DNA of 64,000 nt from Desulfosporosinus sp. FKB (GTDB lineage Bacteria > Bacillota > Desulfitobacteriia > Desulfitobacteriales > Desulfitobacteriaceae). The translations under genes were made by a program, and so were the position numbers. Each line of letters starts with the position of its first letter. Position 1 is the first letter of the stretch. The notes under the pieces were generated by a model, which saw nothing but the letters and a program-made list of their open reading frames with translations, was not told the origin of the DNA and ran no database searches. Shown here piece by piece: positions 34,456 through 43,586 of the stretch. The DNA is taken from NCBI RefSeq assembly GCF_002196705.1, contig NZ_NADJ01000040.1:620001-684000 (forward strand). Direction: 5' to 3'.

Positions 34456-37400
34456 TTATGCTACAGTTGCAGTGGCTGGTGCACTAATCGTATCAGGAGC
34501 TAATGTAGCTGTTACTGAAAGAGCGTCTCCAGAAACCAATGCCGGTACTGTTACAGTCCAGTTTCCAGATGCATCAGCTGTTACAGGAGCTTGAGCTGTT
34601 CCATTGACGCTAAGCACAATAGTTGCTCCTGCGACTGATGTACCACTTACGGTTGTAGCACCTGCCGCTGGTGTTCCAGTAATAGCTGGCGTTGCCGTTG
34701 CGACTGGAGGAGCAGCTACAACAGTAGCAGTGGCAGCAGTACTAACTGTGTTAGGAGCTAATGTAGCTGTTACTGAAAGAGCATCTCCAGTAACCAGTGC
34801 TGGTACTGTTACAGTCCAGTTTCCAGATGCATCAGCTGTTACAGGAGTTTGAGCTGTTCCGTTGACGCTAAGTGCAATAGTTGCTCCTGCGACTGATGTA
34901 CCACTTACAGTTGTATCACCTGCAGTTGGCGTTCCAGTAATAACTGGTGTTGCTGTTGCGACTGGAGCCGGAGCTACGCTAGCAGTAACCGTAATATCGA
35001 TGGTTTTGACATATCCACCGGCAACGCCAGATAATGTGATTACATCACCAGGTTGCAGATTAGTACCAGTCGGAATTCTTCCGTCAGTCAGTGTAAGAGT
35101 CGAAGAGGTTGTGGCACCACTTCTGGTCAATTTGGCGCTGAGATATGACAATGCCATAGCTTTTGTGCCATATTGATCCTTAGCATAGATGTATACTGGG
35201 GCACGGTTAGCGCCTGATCCGGCACTATCATATCTTTCGAGGAGAGCACCATCATGCATGTAATCTACGCTGACAGTAGCTTGGTCGCCTAAATCATTAA
35301 GTGTTACACCATCTTTAAAGGTAGCTGCGGATACATAGATACCGGATGCTACAGGATCTGCAGTTGAAGATTGGATAGGAGTTGTTACTGAGTGTACTAC
35401 ACCATCAGCACCATTAATGGTTACGTTTAAGGTGGTGCTGGAAGAAGTAACATTGTCTCCTAATTTCTTCGCATAAACATAAACGTTTTCCCAATCATAA
35501 GGTTCCGAATATGGATCTGCAGGATATGGGGTATATGCGGTAAAGAAGTCTTTGCTGTCAACACTAGCTCCAAGAATACTTCCGTTTTGTAAGATTACTT
35601 TTGAACCGCTTGCAGATTTACCATAGACATATGGTTCAGCTGCATATGCATTTTGTCTAGCAGTAGCAGAAGCTTCATCAGTAGCATCAGCAACATAGAT
35701 CGGATCTTTAACCGTATCTACATAGTAATCCTTGATATCGTTGTTTTTCAGGACGGAGATGGTTACTGATTTGGAATCAATAACGGCGTGCGGATCTGCA
35801 GTAGTTCCAGCATGATTGTCGTCGAGGTTAATTAAATCGAAGCGAACTGTTCCGGAACCGCCATTGGCTTCTAAGCCAGTCTTAGCTTGAATACGAACAC
35901 CGTTTCCGCCGTAGATTACTGGAGCGCCATTCGTCAGATTCTCGCCGGAATCCGAACCGACAACCGAAAGATCACCGGTAGCAGATGCTACAACTTGATA
36001 GTTAAAGTTCGGATCAGCAGTTGATCCCTGACCGCCTTTATATTTACCTTGCATATCAATTACTCGGCCGTATTGGTCTTTTACGGTGAAGCCACCATAG
36101 TTCCAACCAAAGTCAACGCCTTGCAGTGCACCACTTTGCATATTGGTAGCTACTACGGATTGGTCTAATTGTAAGGTATCAGCTTTAGCAGCTTTTTGAA
36201 CATTAATGGTAATGGAGCTGTATTTACCGGTTGCAGTATTGGCTGTAATAACTTGTTGTCCGTCAATGCCAAATCCCTTGCCAGTATTCGGACCGCACCA
36301 CAGGCTGGCAGTTCCATCGGAATTTTCCTTCAGGAATGCATTCGTGATGGTAAGATCAGTTGTGTTAAGATCAGACCACTTGGTGAGTTCTTTTCCGTTT
36401 TGGTCTAAAGCGCGGAAAGGAACTTGCTTGCACTCGTCAACAGCAATGCTGTCTGCAGGAGCCATAATTGTGAAGCTGTCAATCTTCGAAGATTTGTATA
36501 AGGTTGTGTTCAGAGTTGAAGTTGTTCCATTCCAAGTCATAGCTGTAATAACAGTCGGCATGTCCACAGTCAGGGAATTACCTGAAGTGTTGTTAACAAT
36601 AACCTTGATAACAGCTTTGTTGGAATCGCTGGGATCTTCTTCAACGCTGGCTTGTACGTATGAGTTTGAAGTGGTAAGGAGGTTATCGTTGCCATTTCCA
36701 TCGGAATGCAGGATTAAGCCGCCTTTAATCAAATCATAATTGGTTGTTGGGTTACCGCTGATGTCTTTTGCGGTATAGCTAATGTAGAATACGCTGGAAT
36801 CTCCATCAGTTAAATTCTTGCCATCAGCATTGCTTATAGTACCAAGTTGGAAATCACTTAAGGTACCAACTTGAGTAGAGGTTGTTAAGGTAGCACTCGT
36901 TGATACACCGGAAGTTGAATCATAACCGGTAATAACGACGGTTGAGAACTGCATAAGGTTTGTGACATTTGGGGTTAATGTGAGTAAGCCGTCTTTAGCA
37001 TCTACACTACCAACACCACTTTGGAAGTTTAAGCTGTTAGCCAGACCGCCGGTTGTGATGTCGTTGCCATATTGGTCTAATACTTGATAAGTTGCATAAC
37101 CTGTTTGGTTATTATTCTTATCAGTTACAACACCTAATTTGGTAGCGGTGATGTTAATAGCTGCAATCTTTTGTTGGTCAACAGTTACTGAGCTTGATCC
37201 CAGATCTGTTGTGTCGTCTTTAACGTCAACAGTATAGGTTCCTTGCGGAAATGCTGCTGAATTTTGGAGGGTAGCTACTGTATTGTCGGAGTTCCAAGTA
37301 GCAGTTACGGTAAAAGGAGTATTGAACTCTTCTACATCGAAGGTAACTTTTGAAGTATCAGCAGGTGCATGGTTGAAGACAACTTTAAAGCTGTCAGCTG

Positions 37401-38424
37401 CAGTTGCTGTTACGGAAGTTACGGACAACGGACCGTTGTTGTTCGGACCGGTTTGACCGCTAACAATTGCGGTGCGTACAGTTTCAGGAACAACAGCTTC
37501 GCCGCCGAGAGCTGTTACTACAGCGCCAGTAGCAAGTTTGCCGTGTACATAGGTAGTAGCTGCAGGAGCGGTTCCGTTCGTAAGAACGATCGGTGAGCTG
37601 GTTTGAGCAGCGAGGGGTGCTCCGGCAAGAGCGTCAATTCTGGTTTCACCGTTAGCTACAAATACGTTGGTGAATTTCAGAGCTGAGCTGAAGTCTTGGA
37701 TAACTTGATTGTTGGTGTCATAAGCAGTGGCTCCTGCATGACGGGTAGCGCTGGGCAATTGTCCTACAACTGCGTCGCTGATGATGCCTGTTCCACCGAT
37801 AACATCTGAAGATGTAATTCCTGAGTTAGCAGCTAAATAAGAAGAAACGCTGGCAGGAAGTGAATTTTTATCGGTTAAGAGGATCGGCTCATTAGCAGCG
37901 GAAGCGATAGAAGCGATTGAAAGAGCATCGGGAATGCCGTTTGCAACTGCAACTTTGGTTACACCGCTCATTTTCTTAGCAATGTTTACAGAAGTTTCAG
38001 CACGGTCAACACCGCCGAGGGGAACAACCGTAATGCCCATGCCGGTAAGTTCATCAAGAACTGATTGTTTAATAACAGCAGTTCCGCTGGTTACATAAAC
38101 GGTTTTAACGCTCAATTTGGTAAGTTCAGTTTTGGTGTCAGCATCAAGTGTGCTTCCTGCTCCGGTCAAAAGGATAGGAGCTTTTAAGTAAGTAGCGAGT
38201 GGTCCAGCTGTAAGAGCATCAACCATACCATAGGAAGTAGAGGATGCAAGGATTGCTGTACCAGTCCAGCCGGTTTGATCGGCAATTGCATTTGCAGTTT
38301 GAGCTGCAGTAGTACCTGCCAAACGGGTTGGAACTGCACCGTCAGCGAAAGCGTTGAACGGTACTGTCGTCAAGGCCATTCCAGCGATAGCTAAAGATGC
38401 TAAGGCTTTTTTAGTTTTTTTCAT
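34456..38424 (-). CDS. major S-layer-like protein with three CWB2 repeats and tandem Ig modules
   Basis: 1322 residues, the largest gene here. Signal peptide 1-28 (cleavage near FADG). Three CWB2 repeats at about 32-320. Then about 830 residues of Thr/Ser/Asn-rich beta modules matching the paralog at 27449-31003. From about residue 1150 two tandem modules of 86 residues follow (SGTSVAGATIALSVNG, ASGNWTVTVPAL), encoded by a 258-nt direct repeat and absent from the paralog. The gene prefers a narrow set of codons, such as GCT, GTT, ACT and GGT, more than its neighbours, and has a strong GAGAGGAGA site, a leader of up to about 480 nt and its own terminator. This fits a very highly expressed S-layer protein; no enzyme motif. 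Confidence 0.92.
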   Translation of the reverse strand: MKKTKKALASLAIAGMALTTVPFNAFADGAVPTRLAGTTAAQTANAIADQTGWTGTAILASSTSYGMVDALTAGPLATYLKAPILLTGAGSTLDADTKTELTKLSVKTVYVTSGTAVIKQSVLDELTGMGITVVPLGGVDRAETSVNIAKKMSGVTKVAVANGIPDALSIASIASAANEPILLTDKNSLPASVSSYLAANSGITSSDVIGGTGIISDAVVGQLPSATRHAGATAYDTNNQVIQDFSSALKFTNVFVANGETRIDALAGAPLAAQTSSPIVLTNGTAPAATTYVHGKLATGAVVTALGGEAVVPETVRTAIVSGQTGPNNNGPLSVTSVTATAADSFKVVFNHAPADTSKVTFDVEEFNTPFTVTATWNSDNTVATLQNSAAFPQGTYTVDVKDDTTDLGSSSVTVDQQKIAAINITATKLGVVTDKNNNQTGYATYQVLDQYGNDITTGGLANSLNFQSGVGSVDAKDGLLTLTPNVTNLMQFSTVVITGYDSTSGVSTSATLTTSTQVGTLSDFQLGTISNADGKNLTDGDSSVFYISYTAKDISGNPTTNYDLIKGGLILHSDGNGNDNLLTTSNSYVQASVEEDPSDSNKAVIKVIVNNTSGNSLTVDMPTVITAMTWNGTTSTLNTTLYKSSKIDSFTIMAPADSIAVDECKQVPFRALDQNGKELTKWSDLNTTDLTITNAFLKENSDGTASLWCGPNTGKGFGIDGQQVITANTATGKYSSITINVQKAAKADTLQLDQSVVATNMQSGALQGVDFGWNYGGFTVKDQYGRVIDMQGKYKGGQGSTADPNFNYQVVASATGDLSVVGSDSGENLTNGAPVIYGGNGVRIQAKTGLEANGGSGTVRFDLINLDDNHAGTTADPHAVIDSKSVTISVLKNNDIKDYYVDTVKDPIYVADATDEASATARQNAYAAEPYVYGKSASGSKVILQNGSILGASVDSKDFFTAYTPYPADPYSEPYDWENVYVYAKKLGDNVTSSSTTLNVTINGADGVVHSVTTPIQSSTADPVASGIYVSAATFKDGVTLNDLGDQATVSVDYMHDGALLERYDSAGSGANRAPVYIYAKDQYGTKAMALSYLSAKLTRSGATTSSTLTLTDGRIPTGTNLQPGDVITLSGVAGGYVKTIDITVTASVAPAPVATATPVITGTPTAGDTTVSGTSVAGATIALSVNGTAQTPVTADASGNWTVTVPALVTGDALSVTATLAPNTVSTAATATVVAAPPVATATPAITGTPAAGATTVSGTSVAGATIVLSVNGTAQAPVTADASGNWTVTVPALVSGDALSVTATLAPDTISAPATATVA
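34495..34970. repeat. 258-nt tandem direct repeat inside the S-layer-like gene
   Basis: The block starting AGGAGCTAATGTAGCTGTT at 34495 recurs at 34753, an offset of 258 nt (86 codons, in frame), with few differences. It encodes the two C-terminal Ig-like modules. High identity points to recent duplication. Confidence 0.85.
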
Positions 38425-38640
38425 GTAGTGAATATCTCCTCTCGTCTTTGGATCTCTTCTGTCTGGTGAATGACTATCTCTTTTCCTTACCTAAGGACGT
38501 CTTTTAGTCGTCCCTCACCCCCTTAACATGAGTAGCACAATCTTTAGACATTGCGCAATATCTAAAAGTAGACCTAGGACTTTAGCGGGAGCGTCCCCCC
38601 TGAAGATGAAATCTCATCCGCCCTGGTTACCCTTTAGAAC
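38425..38640 (-). promoter_or_regulatory. structured leader of the main S-layer-like gene
   Basis: Transcribed toward the gene, this leader contains several hairpins in a row: GATGA/TCATC (near 38620-38605), GGGACG/CGTCCC type (near 38600-38588), an 18-nt palindrome AGATATTGCGCAATGTCT (38564-38547) and GGACGAC/GACGTCC type (38513-38493), then the GAGAGGAGA site. No known riboswitch consensus was recognised. Long folded leaders are known to stabilise S-layer mRNAs. Confidence 0.4.
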
Positions 38641-38886
38641 CGCATCGAAAATTTGAAACCACAAAAAAGGGTCTACATTAGCTATATGTATTCTCCATAA
38701 TAACTAATATTCCTGCTTACTGTCCGAATTTTTTTTAAGGTCTCTTCAAACCAAACCCCAATTCTCGGACGGGTTTCGAATCTGGACTTAATAGCTTTTG
38801 TCTCAATGTAGTCTAGTTTACACTAAAAACTATTAGTTTTCCACCATTAGCCAAAAAATATACGTAAATGACCAATGAGATAATTG

Positions 38887-38911
38887 AGTATACCACAAAA
38901 TTTAATGTCAA
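38887..38911 (-). promoter_or_regulatory. candidate promoter elements for the main S-layer-like gene
   Basis: On the minus strand TTGACA (38911-38906) and TATACT (38892-38887) are both near consensus but only 13 nt apart, too short for a standard sigma-A promoter. One may belong to a different pair. If the start is here, the leader is about 460 nt. The rest of 38640-39008 is AT-rich with no gene. Confidence 0.3.
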
Positions 38912-39008
38912 ATGTGGAAATTTTGTTAACATCCCATAAAAAATTTGTTTAGAAGATTTCAGAGATGTAAAATCTGGCTTAATTACGTTTTAGTCTTTAC
39001 TGAAATAG

Positions 39009-40598
39009 CTAGTATCCTTTGTACTTTAAAATCCCCTTATATATCCCCTGGGCTGTTTTCTGCTGAAAATCCGGTGATCCCAAGAGCTGCTCTTCCGTAG
39101 GATTGGAAATGAAACCAATCTCAATGAGAACCGCCGGCATCTTCGTGTTTTTGATGACGTAAAAGGGTGCATCCTTTACTCCCCGGTCATATAAACCAAT
39201 CTCTTTAACCAATTCACTCTGAATATTGTTACCAAGAGTCTGAGATTGACCGGCAGCGGAACTGGCTGAACTATAATAGGTTGTTGTACCGTTTGAACTT
39301 GGATTGCTGAAGGAGTCGTTATGGAGGCAGATAAATAGATCTGCATTGGCATCATTCGCTATTTTCGTTCGTGCCTGGAGGTCTGAAAGTTCGGAGTACT
39401 GTCCGACAGCCGGAGATACGTCGGTAGTTCTGGTCATAATGACTTGTGCTCCTGCGGCTCGCAGGACACTGGCCAGATCAAGACCAACAGCCAGAGTATT
39501 ATTCTTTTCATAGGTTCCTGAGGGGCCGATAGCTCCCGTATCCGGGCCGCCATGACCTGGATCGACAACGATCTTCATTCCTGCTAATAAGGAAGGAAGC
39601 GGTATCGTTCCCTCGAGCATTCCTTTGACTTGATCGGAAATAACCGCTGTTCCCCCGACAATGACGACAGAAGTCGAATTTTCGGTGGGTTTGGACAAAG
39701 CAGAAGAGGTTGCTCCGGGCAAGGTGTTCTTTTGAGTCATAATAAGCCCTGCGCTTTCTTTGGCGGCCAACGCTCCGGCAGCCAGGGCATCGGGGAAATT
39801 CTCCCCGGTTACGATGTATGTTTTAGGGGCGGTTAAATCGTCTTGAGTAAAGTCATAGACCTCCGCCGCAGTCTCGTAGCGGTCTTCACCGGCAATGCGC
39901 TGGACATCCGGCAATCCGGTCAGTGTTGAACTAGAGACCACCGCCTCTCCGCCGACGACGATGGTATGAGTATCACCCTTTTGCTGAAAGGCCGTAAGTT
40001 CTTCTTTCGTAACCTCTGGCATGGTCGTGGCTTTTGTCAGGAGAATCGGGGTCTCGGTCTTACCTGCGTAAGCAGAAATGGCCAAAGCATCCGGGAATTG
40101 TTCCCCGCTGACTAAAATAACCTGACCTTTAGACCCGACACGCTCGGCAACCTTTTGAGCCGTTTCATATTGGTCCTGCCCCCAGATTCGCTCCGGTTTA
40201 GCGAGGCCGGCATTTTCAAGGTCTGTTTCCACTTGAGTGCTTAAAGCCGCTGTTCCTCCCAAAAGAATAGCTTTTTTAGCACCCAGACGTTTAATTTCAT
40301 CCAGGACATAGGGATCGACTCCCTGCTTCTGGGTCAGAAGAATAGGGGCATCCAACTCGTGCGACAGCGGCGCTGCAACCAAAGCATCGGGAAAGTGATC
40401 ACAGTTCGCCAATAAGACAGTATCCGCCTGCTGCCAACCTGCCTGAGAAACTTGTATGGCAGTGTCGATTTGCCTCGCCCCGGAAATCCTGGTGGTTGTA
40501 AAGTTTAACTCAGATGCCTGAGCAGGATTTTGCAGCCCTATCAGGAAACAGAAGGCAATAATCACCATTCCTATAACTTTCCATTTTAAATGTGACAC
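39009..40598 (-). CDS. N-acetylmuramoyl-L-alanine amidase with three CWB2 repeats
   Basis: 529 residues. Signal peptide to about 29 (AQASE). Three CWB2 repeats at about 36-335. The C-terminal Amidase_3 domain (341-529) keeps all residues: zinc ligands His349 (DPGHGG), Glu364 and His426 (LHNDS), and catalytic Glu493 (LIEIGFISN). It cuts the bond between MurNAc and the stem peptide. The layout, CWB2 first and amidase last, resembles Bacillus LytC and C. difficile Cwp6 in parts. A minus-strand neighbour of the subtilisin gene, 90 nt downstream. Likely a housekeeping autolysin for daughter separation or wall turnover. Confidence 0.95.
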   Translation of the reverse strand: MSHLKWKVIGMVIIAFCFLIGLQNPAQASELNFTTTRISGARQIDTAIQVSQAGWQQADTVLLANCDHFPDALVAAPLSHELDAPILLTQKQGVDPYVLDEIKRLGAKKAILLGGTAALSTQVETDLENAGLAKPERIWGQDQYETAQKVAERVGSKGQVILVSGEQFPDALAISAYAGKTETPILLTKATTMPEVTKEELTAFQQKGDTHTIVVGGEAVVSSSTLTGLPDVQRIAGEDRYETAAEVYDFTQDDLTAPKTYIVTGENFPDALAAGALAAKESAGLIMTQKNTLPGATSSALSKPTENSTSVVIVGGTAVISDQVKGMLEGTIPLPSLLAGMKIVVDPGHGGPDTGAIGPSGTYEKNNTLAVGLDLASVLRAAGAQVIMTRTTDVSPAVGQYSELSDLQARTKIANDANADLFICLHNDSFSNPSSNGTTTYYSSASSAAGQSQTLGNNIQSELVKEIGLYDRGVKDAPFYVIKNTKMPAVLIEIGFISNPTEEQLLGSPDFQQKTAQGIYKGILKYKGY

Positions 40599-40688
40599 AT
40601 TAACGACCTCTCCTTTTCTACAAAATACTTTCTAATTCGCTATTAATGAGCGATGTCCTGCAAGAAAATATGGTATTTTATCCCACGC

Positions 40689-43370
40689 TTACTGAAGTAA
40701 TGCTTCCACGCTTTGCACAACAGCATCCGGCAGTGCAATTTTTCCTCCCAAAGCCTCTATTTGCTTGCCTTTCCACGAGGTCAGCAGAGTAACCAGGCTG
40801 GAGGGCAGCTCCGACTTGGTCGGGACGAGAACGACCATCGAACCTTGCAGCGCTGCCCTGACTGCTCCCGTCAGAGCATCGGGAAAATTCTCCCCTGTTG
40901 CTAATTCCAGTTTCAACGAACTGGGCGGATACGTCTGCAAAACAGCAGCTGCCGTGTCATAGGCCGTATTTCCGGCAATTCTTTGGGGGAGAGGCAGCTG
41001 ATCTTCAACGGCAGAACTTATAACGGCAGTTCCGCCAATGATCAATGTCTGCGAAACCTTAAGTTCCTTAAGAGATGTTTGAGCATCTTCCGCTAAAGCA
41101 TCTGCGCCTGTCAGCAAAATCGGAACCCCTTGACGCGCCGCCCAGGCGGAAATGGCCAAAGTATCCTGAAAATGATTGACATTGGCAATCACAGCTCGTC
41201 CTTCTGTACCCAGTTCTTTTGCAATAGCCCCCGCGGTACCCTCTGCCGTATAGCCGTAAAGACGTTTTACCGTGTAGGTGCGCTGAAGCTCCAGCTCAAT
41301 CTGCGCTGAAAGAGCAGCCGGACCGCCTAAAAGATAGATGGTTTTCGGAGCAAGGCGCTGGATTTCGCTGCGAACATCAGGTGTGAGGGCGGTGCTGGGG
41401 GTCAGTAAAATCGGTGCCTGCAACTTATAAGCCAAGGGCGCCCCGGCTAAAGCATCAGGAAATTGATTAGCTTGAGCGAGAATTACCGTATCCGCTCCGG
41501 TGGGAAAGGCAGCCTGAGCAATCTGAATCGCCGTTCCTTCGGCCGTTGTGCCTGCAAAACGCTGTACTGACTGACTTGCGGCCTGTATTGTTCCCACGGT
41601 GTAAATCCCCGGCTTAAAAAGGCCGAAATTGATTTCTCCGTTTTGCAGCTCTCCTCCTAAGGTGATCCAGCGTGCGCCGTCCCAATGATAAATAACGGCG
41701 TCTTGCATTCCTTCCAGGGAAGGATCGCTGCAATTTAAGGCCAGCATTTCCTTTGGTGTCTCGCTTCCCCACTCGACGTCAAAGGCCGGCGTTAGAAATC
41801 TTGCCTCATTCGGAAGGGCTTGCGGGATTGATACTGATGTCAGGGAAACATTGGCTGAAGCTGCGAAGGCTTGCGCAGGTACTGACAACGTTAAGGCAGC
41901 GGACCCCTCAATCGCCTCAACACTGCCGCCCAAACTAGTGACATCCGCCGGTGAGGGACGTGTTTCTTCGGTTTGCGCGGCAAGGGTTACGGCCCGGGTG
42001 ACATCAACTAAACCGTAACCGTAATCATTGTCCCGCCCAGGCGTTCCCAAATCTTTGACGCCGGCTTTCAGAGCCTCAACAACCTGGTCCCGTGTCCATG
42101 TAGGATGCTGCCCCCAGACAAGAGCCGCCTCTCCGGCCACAAAAGGCGAAGCCATCGAGGTTCCGCTGGCATCAGCATAGCCGGAACCCTCAGCCAAACT
42201 CCACCAATCGCTGGTAATTTCGTCCCCCGGTGCGGCTAAACTGACTTCCGGACCGGTTGCCGAATAGGAAGCAATGTCGTTATTTTGGTCTGTTGCCGCA
42301 ACAGCCAGGACATGCGAATCTGAGGCAGGATACGTGACCCCGGGATTTTTTGCGGAGGAAGGATCGTAGTTCCCGGAGGCAGCGACGAGCAGGCATCCTT
42401 TATTGTAGGCGTGAAGGACCGCTTGGCCGATCACCTCTGAGAACGCCTCATCATCTGAGCCCAGACTCAGATTGATAATTTTAGCCCCGTGGTCGGCAGC
42501 CCAGACGATTCCGCTGGCAATAGCATCGTCATAGCCATCTCCGTCGAAATTCACTGCTTTGATGGGCATAATTTTCGCCTGATAGGCCACACCGACAATA
42601 CCTGTATTATTTCTCTCTGCCGCAGCGATGCCGGCAACATGGGTGCCATGTCCGTTATCATCTTGATTCGCCCCAGGTGCGTCACTCTGGGTAATCGCAT
42701 TGTACCCCGGGACAATATTATCCTTCAAATCGGGGTGGTTTAGGTCTATGCCCGAATCCACGATGGCGATGGTTATTCCCTTGCCTGTCGCCCCCATACC
42801 CCATGCTCCCTGAACATCCCCGTTCACGACAGACCATTGATCCTTAAAATAGGGATCAGAGGGCAAGGCAGGCAGGGATGCTGCGGCTATCTTGTGCAGG
42901 TGATTTTCCTGGGCACTGAGAACCCCGGGAACCTTTTTTAGGCTTGCGGTCATCGCCGCTATGTTGACCGTTTTCTCAAACCCCAACGTCGCAAAATTCA
43001 GCGGTCCCTGCCGCAAAACCGTGGCCTTAAATTCTTTGGCCAGTTTTGTAATATCGGTTTTAGAAGCTAAGGAGACGACAATCTGTGGGGTGGGCGGGGA
43101 AACAGAGCTTGCTGACTTGGAATCCTTGGCTATTGATTGAGAAGGAATCAGAGCCTGTACTTGTTTTGGGGAAGTAATTGACCCCGAAGACGCCACAGGT
43201 AATTGAGTTAGAATTTGGTTTTGAGTTTGTGACGTTCCCGGTGTAAGATAGTTTTGTTCTGTTAAAGTCACGGACATAAGGCTTACATTCAATCCTATTA
43301 TTAAAAAAGGAACAAAGAGATATTTAACCTTATTAATGAAGAAACTTTTTTTAATACGAATATTTGCCAC
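40689..43370 (-). CDS. subtilisin-like (S8) serine protease with three CWB2 repeats
   Basis: 893 residues. N-terminal anchor or signal segment (about 15-36), a Ser/Gln-rich stretch and an I9-like propeptide (about 95-160). The S8 domain (about 175-470) has the complete triad: Asp205 (VDSGIDLNHPDL), His241 (NGHGTHVAG) and Ser405 (GTSMASPFVAG). A beta region follows (about 480-600), then three CWB2 repeats (605-893) at the C-terminus. Probably matures or degrades surface proteins, a job filled by the cysteine protease Cwp84 in C. difficile; that analogy is inference. No clear GGAGG close to the ATG; GAGGTGGC lies upstream. Confidence 0.94.
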   Translation of the reverse strand: MANIRIKKSFFINKVKYLFVPFLIIGLNVSLMSVTLTEQNYLTPGTSQTQNQILTQLPVASSGSITSPKQVQALIPSQSIAKDSKSASSVSPPTPQIVVSLASKTDITKLAKEFKATVLRQGPLNFATLGFEKTVNIAAMTASLKKVPGVLSAQENHLHKIAAASLPALPSDPYFKDQWSVVNGDVQGAWGMGATGKGITIAIVDSGIDLNHPDLKDNIVPGYNAITQSDAPGANQDDNGHGTHVAGIAAAERNNTGIVGVAYQAKIMPIKAVNFDGDGYDDAIASGIVWAADHGAKIINLSLGSDDEAFSEVIGQAVLHAYNKGCLLVAASGNYDPSSAKNPGVTYPASDSHVLAVAATDQNNDIASYSATGPEVSLAAPGDEITSDWWSLAEGSGYADASGTSMASPFVAGEAALVWGQHPTWTRDQVVEALKAGVKDLGTPGRDNDYGYGLVDVTRAVTLAAQTEETRPSPADVTSLGGSVEAIEGSAALTLSVPAQAFAASANVSLTSVSIPQALPNEARFLTPAFDVEWGSETPKEMLALNCSDPSLEGMQDAVIYHWDGARWITLGGELQNGEINFGLFKPGIYTVGTIQAASQSVQRFAGTTAEGTAIQIAQAAFPTGADTVILAQANQFPDALAGAPLAYKLQAPILLTPSTALTPDVRSEIQRLAPKTIYLLGGPAALSAQIELELQRTYTVKRLYGYTAEGTAGAIAKELGTEGRAVIANVNHFQDTLAISAWAARQGVPILLTGADALAEDAQTSLKELKVSQTLIIGGTAVISSAVEDQLPLPQRIAGNTAYDTAAAVLQTYPPSSLKLELATGENFPDALTGAVRAALQGSMVVLVPTKSELPSSLVTLLTSWKGKQIEALGGKIALPDAVVQSVEALLQ

Positions 43371-43586
43371 CTCTTTATGTACGAATTGATGCTAACCATG
43401 TATTCGACAAAAATCGGCACTTTCCTTTTCTCTTTTTTGCCATGAATTGAAAACAATCTCCTATAATTTCCCTGATTGTTTGGATATTGGCAACCGGACT
43501 TAACTAAATTTCGGCAGGTTTTCTCATTTTTGTCACGAATACTTAATGTCAATTAGTGATTTTAGCTATGAACAAAGGAGGGGAAG

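Noticed and set aside
34604-35176. Two plus-strand ORFs of Thr/Val/Ala-rich sequence
   Set aside because: They are antisense to the Ig repeats of the S-layer-like gene, repeat with the same 258-nt period and have no ribosome sites.
38500-38640. A c-di-GMP, fluoride or M-box riboswitch in the S-layer leader
   Set aside because: Hairpins are present but none of the conserved loops or junction sequences of these classes could be matched.
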